Origin: a bacterium
Lineage (GTDB): Bacteria > Vulcanimicrobiota > Xenobia > Xenobiales > JADMJV01
Direction: 5' to 3'
Assembly (NCBI GenBank): GCA_018266105.1
Contig: JAFEBA010000010.1
Span: 221,539-285,538, forward strand
DNA length: 64,000 nt
In this document: positions 27,601 through 35,652 of the stretch, piece by piece
Layout: each line of letters begins with the position of its first letter
How positions within the stretch are numbered: the stretch's first letter is position 1
The notes under the pieces: generated by a model
Told to the model about the DNA's origin: nothing
The model's database searches: none
Seen by the model: only the letters and a program-made list of their open reading frames with translations
Made by a program: the position numbers and the translations under genes

Positions 27601-28815
27601 CTAAACCCCACCCGAGCTGCGGGCTTCGCGAAAGTCCAGATTGCGACCGAAGGTCTCGGGCAGGCTCCAAAGACCGAGCAGCGAGAGGACAAAGCAGATC
27701 ACGCCCACTCCCCCGGCGGCCGAAACCACGCCCCAACCCAGCTTCTCCAGACCTTTCAAGCTGAGATTGATCGGCACGACGGCGGCGCGAACGAAATTCG
27801 GAGCCGAAGTAGTGGCTGTGGCCCGCAGATCGGTACCAAATTGCTCAGCCGTGAAAGTAACGAAGACCGACCAGAAACCGGTGCACAAGCCCAGCCAGAA
27901 ATAAAGCCCGTAAAACAGAGAGGCGGAGGCACCCTGAAAATTCAGGAAGGCCCCGCTGCATAAGCCCAGCCCCACCAGGCTGATCAGAATGGCCTTCTTT
28001 CTTGAACGCAAACGCTGACTCAGCGCACCGACCAGGAAGTCCCCCACGGTCGCTCCCGTGTACAGGTAAAACACCGCCGTGGGAGCCTGCAGACCCTGTG
28101 GAACCTGCAGAGCTTTGCCGAATTCGGGAGCCAGCACGGTCAGCACTCCACCCACCCACCAGATGGGAATGGCCAGCAGAATGCAAGCCAGGAATCGCCA
28201 CAGTCGGCCGGGTTGCAAAAACAGCTCGAAGCGACTGGCCTGCATTTGATTTCGAAAAAGACCGGATTCAGGCGTTCCCACCCGCAAGATGAGCAAAATC
28301 AGGCCCAGTAATCCGCCCAGCAGGTAGGCGCTGCGCCAATCCACCCTGGCCCCAACCAGGGCCGCCACCACCGCACCGGCCAGGCCCACCCCCGCGACCA
28401 GCATGGTCCCGTAGCCTCGCTCTTCCGGCTCCAACCTCTCGGCCACCAACGTCACTGCCGCCCCGAGCTCGCCCGCCAGTCCGAATCCGGCCACCAGGCG
28501 CAGCCAGTAATAGTGATCCAGGCTGGACAACCCCGCGTTGGCCAGATTGGCCAACGAGTAAATGATAATCGAGCCAAATAACACCGAGCGCCGACCCAGC
28601 CGGTCACCCAGGATTCCCCAGAATAAGCCCCCCAGAAGCATCCCAACCATCTGCCAGTCCAGCAAAGCCAGACCGATGCCCTGCTGGTCAGCCTCGGGCA
28701 CCCCCATTCCCGTCAGGCTGGCCTTGCGCACGACCGAAAAGAGCACCAGGTCGTAGGTATCCACAAAGTAACCGAGTGCACCCACCCAGACCGCCCGATC
28801 TCGCCAAAACGCCAT
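27601..28815 (-). CDS. Major facilitator superfamily transporter
   Basis: The start is taken at the ATG at 28815-28813 with AAAGGGG eight nt upstream, giving 404 residues. About 12 hydrophobic helices are visible. The N-terminus WVGALGYFVDTYDLVLFS and the loop-2 motif GDRLGRRS are typical of sugar/metabolite MFS porters. The C-terminal half has QRLRSRKKA in the equivalent loop. The substrate is not predictable. It lies 39 nt downstream of the HAD phosphatase gene and is probably cotranscribed with it. Confidence 0.88.
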   Translation of the reverse strand: MAFWRDRAVWVGALGYFVDTYDLVLFSVVRKASLTGMGVPEADQQGIGLALLDWQMVGMLLGGLFWGILGDRLGRRSVLFGSIIIYSLANLANAGLSSLDHYYWLRLVAGFGLAGELGAAVTLVAERLEPEERGYGTMLVAGVGLAGAVVAALVGARVDWRSAYLLGGLLGLILLILRVGTPESGLFRNQMQASRFELFLQPGRLWRFLACILLAIPIWWVGGVLTVLAPEFGKALQVPQGLQAPTAVFYLYTGATVGDFLVGALSQRLRSRKKAILISLVGLGLCSGAFLNFQGASASLFYGLYFWLGLCTGFWSVFVTFTAEQFGTDLRATATTSAPNFVRAAVVPINLSLKGLEKLGWGVVSAAGGVGVICFVLSLLGLWSLPETFGRNLDFREARSSGGV

Positions 28816-28854
28816 ATCGCTTGCCCCTTTCAAAGGCAAACGGCACTTCCCCGC

Positions 28855-29574
28855 TTAGCCGGCGAAAGTAAACCGGCGCCGCTCCGCCCCCGGTTTGACC
28901 CGATCTCCTGAGAGCAACTCATTGAGAGTGGAGGTGCCCATCTTGCCCAGCAGGTCAGCCGGATTCTCGAAGATCCACCGCGCCTGGCCCAGTTCGTTTC
29001 TGGACCAGATACCGGTCAAAAAGGCCATCGACGCTACCCCAAGGCGGGCTGCCGCCTCCAGGTCATAGGGCGTGTCTCCCACCATAATCACTTCTTCCGC
29101 CTTCAGACCCAACCGGCTCAGAGCCACGGCCACGATGTCCGGGTCGGGCTTGCTCTTGCGGGCGTCGGCCGAGGAGGTCTTTTGCTGCAGCAAGTCGCGG
29201 ATTCCCACCAGATCCAGCAGCGGATTGAGCTCATCCTCTTGAGCCGAGCTGGCCACCGCCAGCTTCATTTCCTGGTGATACAGTCGTTGCACCAGCAGCC
29301 GTGCCCCCTTGAAGGCGTTCAACTTGGCAAAATAAGTCGACTTGAAAATCTCTCCACGGCGGGCCGCCAGCTCCTGTCCACGGGCTTCCTCGGCGCTCCA
29401 GGGGGTGAAGGCCGGAATCATCTTGTCGCCCCCCATTCCGATGGCCCTCTCCACTTCGTGCACGTCGGCGGCGACGCCAAACTCCTCCAGCGCCTGCAAC
29501 CAACTCTGGGTATGGGCCGGATTGCTGTCCACCAGCGTGCCGTCCACATCAAAAATCACTCCGCGATAGTCCAT
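28855..29574 (-). CDS. HAD-superfamily phosphatase (phosphoglycolate phosphatase-like)
   Basis: This 239-residue HAD subfamily IA hydrolase has motif I DVDGTLVDS (nucleophile Asp9, acid Asp11), motif II VASSAQ, motif III Lys in KSKPDPD and motif IV MVGDTPYDLEAA. The cap domain lies at about residues 17-85. It likely dephosphorylates a small phosphorylated metabolite. AAGGAG lies seven nt before the ATG. The MFS gene follows on the same strand; together they could handle one metabolite. Confidence 0.88.
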   Translation of the reverse strand: MDYRGVIFDVDGTLVDSNPAHTQSWLQALEEFGVAADVHEVERAIGMGGDKMIPAFTPWSAEEARGQELAARRGEIFKSTYFAKLNAFKGARLLVQRLYHQEMKLAVASSAQEDELNPLLDLVGIRDLLQQKTSSADARKSKPDPDIVAVALSRLGLKAEEVIMVGDTPYDLEAAARLGVASMAFLTGIWSRNELGQARWIFENPADLLGKMGTSTLNELLSGDRVKPGAERRRFTFAG

Positions 29575-29734
29575 GTTCGCTCTCCTTCAGCCTGCTGGTC
29601 TCAGCATAGCCAGATCCGGATTGGAGAGAATCACCAGAAACTCCGGGCCCGTGCAGTATTCCCATACTCGGTCTGCGCTCGGGATCCCAGTCCCTTTTGC
29701 GAACTCGCAACAGACGCTAGTCTCAGCAAGAGAT

Positions 29735-31102
29735 ATGCAAGCAACGACTCATGCACTCGAAGGGCTTGAGCCCATCGAGCAGGTCGACAGCACTTCGGCT
29801 CGGGATGCCCTGCGCGAAGGCAGCGGCGTGCGCCTCCAGCTTCTGGGTAAAAGCTATCCGGCCGGCCGCATTCCCAAGCCCCGGCCCGCCTGGCTGAAAT
29901 GGCTGACCATTCTCGGGCCTGGACTGGTGGCCGCCTCCGCCGGCAATGACGCAGGCGGCATCGCCACCTACAGCTCGGCCGGGGCCAAATACGGCTATGA
30001 CCTGATCTGGGTCATGCTGCTGATCACTCTGCCGTTGGCCCTGATTCAGGAAACCTGCGCCCGTCTGGGGGCGGCCTCCGGCCGTGGCTTGCTGGACCTC
30101 ATTCGCCACCGATTTGGCTGGAGCTGGGCCTTATTGGCCATCCTGGTGGTGGGGGTGGCCAATGCCGGTCTGATCATCAGCGAATTTGTGGGCCTCAGCG
30201 CGGCCGGCGAACTGCTGGGCATGCGCAAAGAGCTGTTGGTCCCGCTGGCGGCCCTGGCCCTCTGGGTGCTGGTGCTGTTTTGGACCTACAGCTACTTGGA
30301 AAAACTACTGATCCTTATGACCCTGGCCTTTCTGGTCTATCCGGTGGCGGCCTGGATGGGTCATCCCAACTGGCAACAACTGGCCCATGGGGCCCTGATC
30401 CCCCAGATTCACACCGACCACGGCTTCATCATGCTGATGGTGGCTCTGATCGGCACCACCATCACTCCCTATATGCAGCTCTATCAGCAAAGCTCGATGG
30501 TGGAGGCCCGGGCCTCACGCAAAGGCTACGGAAACGAACGCTGGGACGCCTACGTGGGCTGTATTCTCTCCAATCTCATGTCCATCTGCATGATGGTGGC
30601 CACCGCCGCGACCCTGCACAGGATGGGGGTGACCGAGATCGCCACGGCCGCCGACGCAGCCAAAGCCCTGGAACCCGCCGCCGGCCACGCCGCCACCAGC
30701 TTGTTCGCGGTGGGATTGCTGGGAGCCACTCTGCTGGCCTCCACGGTTCTGCCTCTGGCCACCGCCTTCGCCGTGAGCGAGGCTCTGGGCGCCCCCAAAG
30801 GGGTGGACCTGGATTTTCGCCGAGCCCCGCTCTTCTTCACCATGTATACCCTGCTGCTGGGCTTGGGCGCGGGCGTGGCCCTGATTCCCAACCTGCCGGT
30901 CATGAAGCTGCTGGTCGGGGTGCAGGTCCTGAACGGATCTTTGCTTCCCATTGTGCTGATTTTCATCATGCTGCTGGCCAACGATGAACGTTATATGGGC
31001 CCGCTGAAAAACTCGCGCCTGACCAATGTGCTGGGCTGGAGCGCGGTGGTGGTCATCACCGGCGCCGTGCTCACGATGTTTGCCGACCAACTGTTGAATT
31101 GA
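29735..31102 (+). CDS. Nramp-family-like metal ion transporter with altered TM1 motif
   Basis: From the ATG at 29735 the protein has 455 residues and about 11 hydrophobic segments. TM1 reads GPGLVAASAGNDAGGIATYS: where Nramp Mn/Fe transporters have DPGN, this has NDAG. TM6 reads IGTTITPYMQLYQQSS, without the metal-binding Met of the canonical MPH motif. This places it among the divergent Nramp-related proteins whose ion may be something other than Fe or Mn. The frame is open 54 codons further upstream, but the extension is Ser/Arg-rich with no ribosome site. It is divergent from the HAD gene. Confidence 0.85.
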   Translation: MQATTHALEGLEPIEQVDSTSARDALREGSGVRLQLLGKSYPAGRIPKPRPAWLKWLTILGPGLVAASAGNDAGGIATYSSAGAKYGYDLIWVMLLITLPLALIQETCARLGAASGRGLLDLIRHRFGWSWALLAILVVGVANAGLIISEFVGLSAAGELLGMRKELLVPLAALALWVLVLFWTYSYLEKLLILMTLAFLVYPVAAWMGHPNWQQLAHGALIPQIHTDHGFIMLMVALIGTTITPYMQLYQQSSMVEARASRKGYGNERWDAYVGCILSNLMSICMMVATAATLHRMGVTEIATAADAAKALEPAAGHAATSLFAVGLLGATLLASTVLPLATAFAVSEALGAPKGVDLDFRRAPLFFTMYTLLLGLGAGVALIPNLPVMKLLVGVQVLNGSLLPIVLIFIMLLANDERYMGPLKNSRLTNVLGWSAVVVITGAVLTMFADQLLN

Positions 31103-31141
31103 TCGGGCGAAAGGAGTGCCGCCACACGCTGCAAAGCCTCC

Positions 31142-32368
31142 ATGACGATGATCACTCTAGATCTGCAACAGCAGATGAATCAGGCCCGCCTCAACAGCGA
31201 CCAACTCTTTGCCATCCTTCAACCCGAAGCCCTGTACCAGCGCCCGATTGCCGAAAGACACCGACTGATCTTTTACCTGGGCCACCTGGAGGCGTTCGAC
31301 CGCAACCTGCTGGCCGCCGAGATCCCCTCGCGCTTTCCCGAGCTCGACCGCCTCTTCGCCTTCGGCATCGACCCGGTTGACGGCGAACTGCCCAGCGACC
31401 AACCCCAGGACTGGCCGGACCGGGAGAAAGTCGAGCAATACGTGGCCCACACCCGGGCTGAAGTCGACTCCCTCCTGAATCAAAGCTCCCAGCAGAAGCT
31501 TCAAGTGGCCCTTGAACACCGCTGGATGCATTGCGAAACCCTGGCCTACCTCTTTCATCGCCTGCCCTATTCGCACAAACAGTGCCTACCCCAGGAGCAG
31601 CACGACGGGCCGCAGCTCCAACCACAGTGGCGTAAAATCCCGGCCGGTGGCGTCCAGCTCGGAAAGAAACGCTCGGAGGGCTTCGGTTGGTGCAATGAAT
31701 TTGAGGCCCTCCAGGTGGATGTGCCCGAGTTTGAAATCCAGAGTCTGCCCGTCAGCAACGGGCACTTTCTCGAGTTTATCCAGGCCGGGGGCTACCAGCA
31801 GCGCCAGTTCTGGAGCGATGCCGATTGGCAGTGGAAAGAGAGCGTCGGCCTGAGCCATCCGGGATTCTGGATCGCCAACGACCAGGGCTGGGACTATCAG
31901 GGCATGTTTGCCCGCATTCCGCTGCCTCTATCCTGGCCTGTCTACGTCAGCCAGGCCGAAGCTTGCGCCTACGCCCGCTGGCGCGGCTGGCAGCTACCCG
32001 AAGAGGCACAGTTTCAGCGGGCCGCCTACGGCCCAGGGCCGCTCAACCTCAGCAGCGCCAATCTCGACTTTCGCCACTGGGAACCCCAACCGGTCGGCTC
32101 CGACCCGGCCAGCGACAGCGCCTTTGGCGTGAGCGAACTGGTCGGCAACGGTTGGGAGTGGACCTGCACTCCCTTCGGGCCCCTGCCCGGATTCGAGGCC
32201 TTCGACTTTTACAAAGGCTACTCGGCCAACTTCTTCGACGGAAAGCATTTTGTCATCAAAGGCGCTTCCGCTCGCACCGCCATGTGCCTGACCCGTCCCA
32301 GTTTCCGCAACTGGTTCCAGCCTCACTACCCCAACATTTACGCCAAGTTCCGGTGTGTGCGCTCGTGA
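31142..32368 (+). CDS. egtB: EgtB, ergothioneine sulfoxide synthase
   Basis: The 408-residue protein has an N-terminal DinB-like four-helix domain with iron ligands His48 (GHLEAFDRN) and His126/His130 (EHRWMHCETL). These match the three-His centre of EgtB (51/134/138 in the mycobacterial enzyme). A C-terminal formylglycine-generating-enzyme-type domain follows (about 180-408; VSNGHFLEFI, RWRGWQLPEEAQFQ, LVGNGWEWT). EgtB joins trimethylhistidine (hercynine) to a thiol. It is translationally coupled to EgtD, with a GTGA overlap at 32365-32368. No EgtC, EgtA or EgtE is in the window. Confidence 0.92.
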   Translation: MTMITLDLQQQMNQARLNSDQLFAILQPEALYQRPIAERHRLIFYLGHLEAFDRNLLAAEIPSRFPELDRLFAFGIDPVDGELPSDQPQDWPDREKVEQYVAHTRAEVDSLLNQSSQQKLQVALEHRWMHCETLAYLFHRLPYSHKQCLPQEQHDGPQLQPQWRKIPAGGVQLGKKRSEGFGWCNEFEALQVDVPEFEIQSLPVSNGHFLEFIQAGGYQQRQFWSDADWQWKESVGLSHPGFWIANDQGWDYQGMFARIPLPLSWPVYVSQAEACAYARWRGWQLPEEAQFQRAAYGPGPLNLSSANLDFRHWEPQPVGSDPASDSAFGVSELVGNGWEWTCTPFGPLPGFEAFDFYKGYSANFFDGKHFVIKGASARTAMCLTRPSFRNWFQPHYPNIYAKFRCVRS

Positions 32369-33330
32369 ACCAGACCGCCCCCACCAGCTACCTTGAGCAC
32401 TTCGCCCGTGAAGTCGCACACAGCCTCAGCCTGCCCGGCCAAAAAGAACTCCCCAGCAAGTACTTCTATGACGAGCTGGGCTCCGCGCTCTTTGAAGCGA
32501 TTACCATGCTGCCCGAATACGGGCTGACCCGCGCCAGCGAACGACTTTTGCAGGCCCATGCCGAAGAGATGGTGGCCGAGCTGCACAGCCCGCTGGTGGT
32601 GGAACTCGGCTGCGGGACCGGCAAGCGCACCCGTTCGCTGCTGGAGGCGCTGGCCTCGCGCTTACCCGTCACCTATTGCCCCATCGAGATCTCGGGCGCA
32701 GCCCTGGCCCGCTGCGAGCTGGAGATCGGCCAGGTGCGAGGCGTCACCGTGGTGGGCTACGAACAGCCCTATCTGGACGGCCTGCGCAGCGTACTGCATC
32801 CTCAGCGACCGGCTCAATCACGGGCGCTGGTGCTCTTTCTTGGCTCCAGCGTGGGCAACTTCGACCGGCCCGCGGCCGACGAGTTCTTACGTCAGATCCG
32901 CTCGCTCATGCGGCCGGGCGACGCCCTGCTGCTAGAGACCGACTTGCTCAAGCCGGCCGAGCAATTGCTGGCGGCCTATGATGACCCCATCGGACTCACG
33001 GCCGCCTTCAACCTCAACATTCTGGCTCGCCTCAACCGCGAGCTGGGGGGGGATTTCAACCTTTCCCAGTTTGAGCATCAGGCCCGCTTCAATCCCCAGC
33101 ATCAGCGCATCGAAATGCACCTGCGCAGTCGCATAGGGCAACGCGTGCGCATCCCCGCCGCCAATCTGGAAATTGACTTCGCCGCCGGGGAGACGATCTG
33201 GACGGAGAACTCCCATAAGTATCGCCTGGAGGATCTGGATTCCATGGCCGCCCGCACCGGCTTTTCGCCCCAGGCTCGCTGGGTGGACGAGCAATGGCCT
33301 TTCGCCCAGAATCTCTGGCTGGTCGACTGA
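32365..33330 (+). CDS. egtD: EgtD, L-histidine N-alpha-methyltransferase
   Basis: The gene starts with a GTG at 32365 that overlaps the egtB stop. The 321-residue protein has KYFYDELGSALFEAI, the SAM-binding VELGCGTGKRTRSLL, VTYCPIEISG, LVLFLGSSVGNFDR and LLLETDLLKP, all characteristic of EgtD. It trimethylates histidine to hercynine, the first step of ergothioneine synthesis. The same frame is open far upstream inside egtB, but that stretch has the composition of a shadow frame. Confidence 0.93.
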   Translation: MNQTAPTSYLEHFAREVAHSLSLPGQKELPSKYFYDELGSALFEAITMLPEYGLTRASERLLQAHAEEMVAELHSPLVVELGCGTGKRTRSLLEALASRLPVTYCPIEISGAALARCELEIGQVRGVTVVGYEQPYLDGLRSVLHPQRPAQSRALVLFLGSSVGNFDRPAADEFLRQIRSLMRPGDALLLETDLLKPAEQLLAAYDDPIGLTAAFNLNILARLNRELGGDFNLSQFEHQARFNPQHQRIEMHLRSRIGQRVRIPAANLEIDFAAGETIWTENSHKYRLEDLDSMAARTGFSPQARWVDEQWPFAQNLWLVD

Positions 33331-33334
33331 ACGC

Positions 33335-34225
33335 TCAGGCTGTTTTGGGGGGGAACAGCCAGCATAGCACCTGATCAATGCGCCGAGCCCAGTCAGCTTC
33401 ATTGTGCTGCCCTTGAGGAATCTCGCGCACTTCCAGATTGTGCCCCAGCACATAACCGCGGGCCTGCAGGACTGCCTTCAGAGTGCGCAGATCGTCGATC
33501 GGGTCGGGTACTCCGTTATCATTTTCGTCAGTCAGGGATTCCACATCACCCATGTCCACCCAGATCTTGAGCGGTCGCGGTCCGGGGGCCTCGTCCCCGC
33601 CCAGACGCGTCAGCAGCTTGCGTCCGCCCCACCACAGCGAAGGCGAGAGGGCGGCCACCAGCCCGAATTCATTGGGCTGGGTCCAACCCACAAAGAGTGA
33701 GCTCAGACCGCCCAGACTTGAACCCGCAATGGCCGTGTCCGAGGCCGAACCGCGCACTGGATAGTGGGCTTTCATCCATGGCTTTAATTCCTTGACCAGA
33801 AAGAGAGCATAACGCTTGCCTTCTCCGCCCCCCATTTCACTGTCGCGGAAGGGAGTGTACTCGCTCATCCGATCGGGCGAATTGGCCAAAGCCACCACCA
33901 GGGCCGGCTGCATCTTGCCTTCCAGAATCAGGCGCTCGGCCGCCTCATCCACTCCCCACTCCACTCCGAAGGCGGAAGTGCTGACGTCAAAAACATTCTG
34001 ACCGTCGTGAAGGTACAGGCACGGATAAAGCCAGGGGTCGGTGGGACTGAACGCGGGCGGCAGGTAAACCCAGAAGACCACTTCGTGCTCCAGAATCTCC
34101 GAATAAAAACGATGCTCGCGCACATCGCCGGTCAGGCTATGGCCGGCGCGACGCCGCTGCCGGCCGGAGCGAAGCACCAGTTTGCCGTCCTGGGTTCGAA
34201 AGTATGGAGTGGCCCGCTGCCTCAT
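33335..34225 (-). CDS. Enterochelin-esterase-like alpha/beta hydrolase
   Basis: The 296-residue protein resembles the esterase D/Fes (PF00756) group: VFWVYLPPAF, PCLYLHDGQNVFD, nucleophile Ser in IAGSSLGGLSS, SPSLWWGG, and His in QGQHNEADW near the C-terminus. There is no signal peptide. The substrate is unknown. It is convergent with egtD (4-nt gap) and divergent from the secreted protein gene at 34372. Confidence 0.82.
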   Translation of the reverse strand: MRQRATPYFRTQDGKLVLRSGRQRRRAGHSLTGDVREHRFYSEILEHEVVFWVYLPPAFSPTDPWLYPCLYLHDGQNVFDVSTSAFGVEWGVDEAAERLILEGKMQPALVVALANSPDRMSEYTPFRDSEMGGGEGKRYALFLVKELKPWMKAHYPVRGSASDTAIAGSSLGGLSSLFVGWTQPNEFGLVAALSPSLWWGGRKLLTRLGGDEAPGPRPLKIWVDMGDVESLTDENDNGVPDPIDDLRTLKAVLQARGYVLGHNLEVREIPQGQHNEADWARRIDQVLCWLFPPKTA

Positions 34226-34304
34226 GCGCTACCAGCTTAGCCTGGGGGCGGGAGCCAGACCCTGATCTGGATCACCTGCCCCCACTGACAGTTTGACAGT
34301 GTAA

Positions 34305-34346
34305 GTGATACACATCACAGCCAGCCGGATGGAAACGCGCTAAGGT
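34305..34346 (+). promoter_or_regulatory. CRP/FNR-type dyad with possible class II promoter
   Basis: GTGAT-N4-ATCAC is a perfect dyad at 34305-34318 (AGTGATACACATCACA in context), close to the CRP-type TGTGA-N6-TCACA. A TAAGGT at 34341-34346 could serve as the -10. It would put the start near 34353 and the dyad centre at -41.5, the class II position. A TTGACA at 34293 has no suitable -10 at 17 bp. Confidence 0.4.
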
Positions 34347-34371
34347 GACCTCAGCAACGAACGGAGGACCT

Positions 34372-35184
34372 ATGAAGACCTTAGCAACGGTAGTTTTAGG
34401 CATGACTTTGTCGATGGGAGCCTGGGCTCAGTCCACCGATCCCGACCATCCGTCGGCCTGGGCCAGTCTGGGCGTCAACGGGCGGGGTGTCGGCCGCGAA
34501 GTCACTTATTACTATTCCGTTCCCTCAGAAGCGGGCACCATTCAGAGCCATGTGCAGGCTCAAGGACTGGGAGGCACGGCTGAAATGAGCATCGAGCTCT
34601 TCGACTCCCATCGGGCCTGGCTGGGTAGCGCCTCGACCTCGGCTGAAACCGGGGCCACTCACCGGGCTGACGTCCCCCTCAATGTGCCGGCTCGCGGCAA
34701 CCTGCTGATGGCGGTTCACCTCAACCGCAGCGTAGGAGAATACAGCGTCTGGCTCAATCGGCCCGCGGCTCGGGCCGCCCGGCCCGTCACCCTGCCCAAC
34801 CCAGCCGACCACGTCAACCCCGATGCCCTCAACGCGGCCGCCACCGGCCGCACCGTCCCGCCCTCTCTGCCCATCGACGTGTGGGAAAACTCAGGCGGCC
34901 CTGGCGGCCCCCAGGACTTCTACTACCCGGTGGTGGTGGGACCCGGCGCCTTCCAGGTCCAGGTCCAGAGTACGGCCCAGGCCTGGTCCTCCAGCCTGAA
35001 TCTGAGCCTCGAAGACGACGCCGGCATCGCCTATCGAAGCGCGGGCGTGATTGCCACCACCGCCGGCCAGACCGAAAACACCACCTGGAATATCAGCGAA
35101 CGCCGCAACCTGCGCCTGCATGTTCACGTCAGTGAAAACACCGGTAGTTATCGTTGGCGCATCCAGGGTCCGCTGGAGCACTAG
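34372..35184 (+). CDS. Secreted protein of unknown function
   Basis: GGAGGACCT directly precedes the ATG at 34372; the product has 270 residues. The signal peptide MKTLATVVLGMTLSMGAWA ends before QSTD. The mature part contains two similar beta-rich halves: VTYYYSVPSEAGTIQSHVQAQGLGGTAEMS, shortened here to the pattern YYYSVPSEAGT, and PQDFYYPVVVGPGAF. Both look like pre-peptidase C-terminal (PPC)-type beta-sandwiches. It is predicted to be periplasmic or extracellular. No enzymatic motif was seen. Confidence 0.7.
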   Translation: MKTLATVVLGMTLSMGAWAQSTDPDHPSAWASLGVNGRGVGREVTYYYSVPSEAGTIQSHVQAQGLGGTAEMSIELFDSHRAWLGSASTSAETGATHRADVPLNVPARGNLLMAVHLNRSVGEYSVWLNRPAARAARPVTLPNPADHVNPDALNAAATGRTVPPSLPIDVWENSGGPGGPQDFYYPVVVGPGAFQVQVQSTAQAWSSSLNLSLEDDAGIAYRSAGVIATTAGQTENTTWNISERRNLRLHVHVSENTGSYRWRIQGPLEH

Positions 35185-35198
35185 GCGAAGGCAGCCCG

Positions 35199-35603
35199 AT
35201 GCGTCTGAGCTTGATGGGTTTGTTATTGGTCTGGATGTCCCTGAGTGCCGGGGCCGATCCCTGGCATACCCTGCGAAACAAGGCTATCAAGCGCTTCAAG
35301 CTGGAATACTCCGACCCGCAGAAGGGGATCAACGGTTACCACCTGGACTGCTTTGACGAGCGAGACGAATGGGTGGGAGGCCTGACCTTCTATCTGCGGG
35401 ACGGATTCAGCGGCAAAACGGCCAGCCTTAAAGACCTGGATGGGCTCAATCTGCGCAGCCCCATCAAGCCTCAGAGCGCCGGCGGTCGCAGCATTCTCAA
35501 AATGGTCAAGGAATTCTCGGTCAGCGGCGGCCTGGTCCACTTTGTGGTCCAGGGCAAAGAGGGCGAATGGGACCTCGACCTTCGGGGTGACCTCAAGCTG
35601 TAG
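35199..35603 (+). CDS. Small secreted protein of unknown function
   Basis: From the ATG at 35199 the protein has 134 residues with a signal peptide MRLSLMGLLLVWMSLSAGA. The mature protein is rich in Lys, Asp and Gly with predicted beta strands (ISAF-free, e.g. GGLTFYLRDGFSG, VHFVVQGKEGEW). No family is recognised. It lies 14 nt after the preceding secreted-protein gene, so the two form an operon. Confidence 0.65.
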   Translation: MRLSLMGLLLVWMSLSAGADPWHTLRNKAIKRFKLEYSDPQKGINGYHLDCFDERDEWVGGLTFYLRDGFSGKTASLKDLDGLNLRSPIKPQSAGGRSILKMVKEFSVSGGLVHFVVQGKEGEWDLDLRGDLKL

Positions 35604-35652
35604 CCCCCAACCCGCCGAAGGATCTCAACAGTCGGCGAACTAAAGAAGGGCC

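Noticed and set aside
34293..34298. TTGACA as a -35 element for the secreted-protein gene
   Set aside because: There is no acceptable -10 hexamer 16-18 bp downstream; the activator-dependent arrangement fits better.
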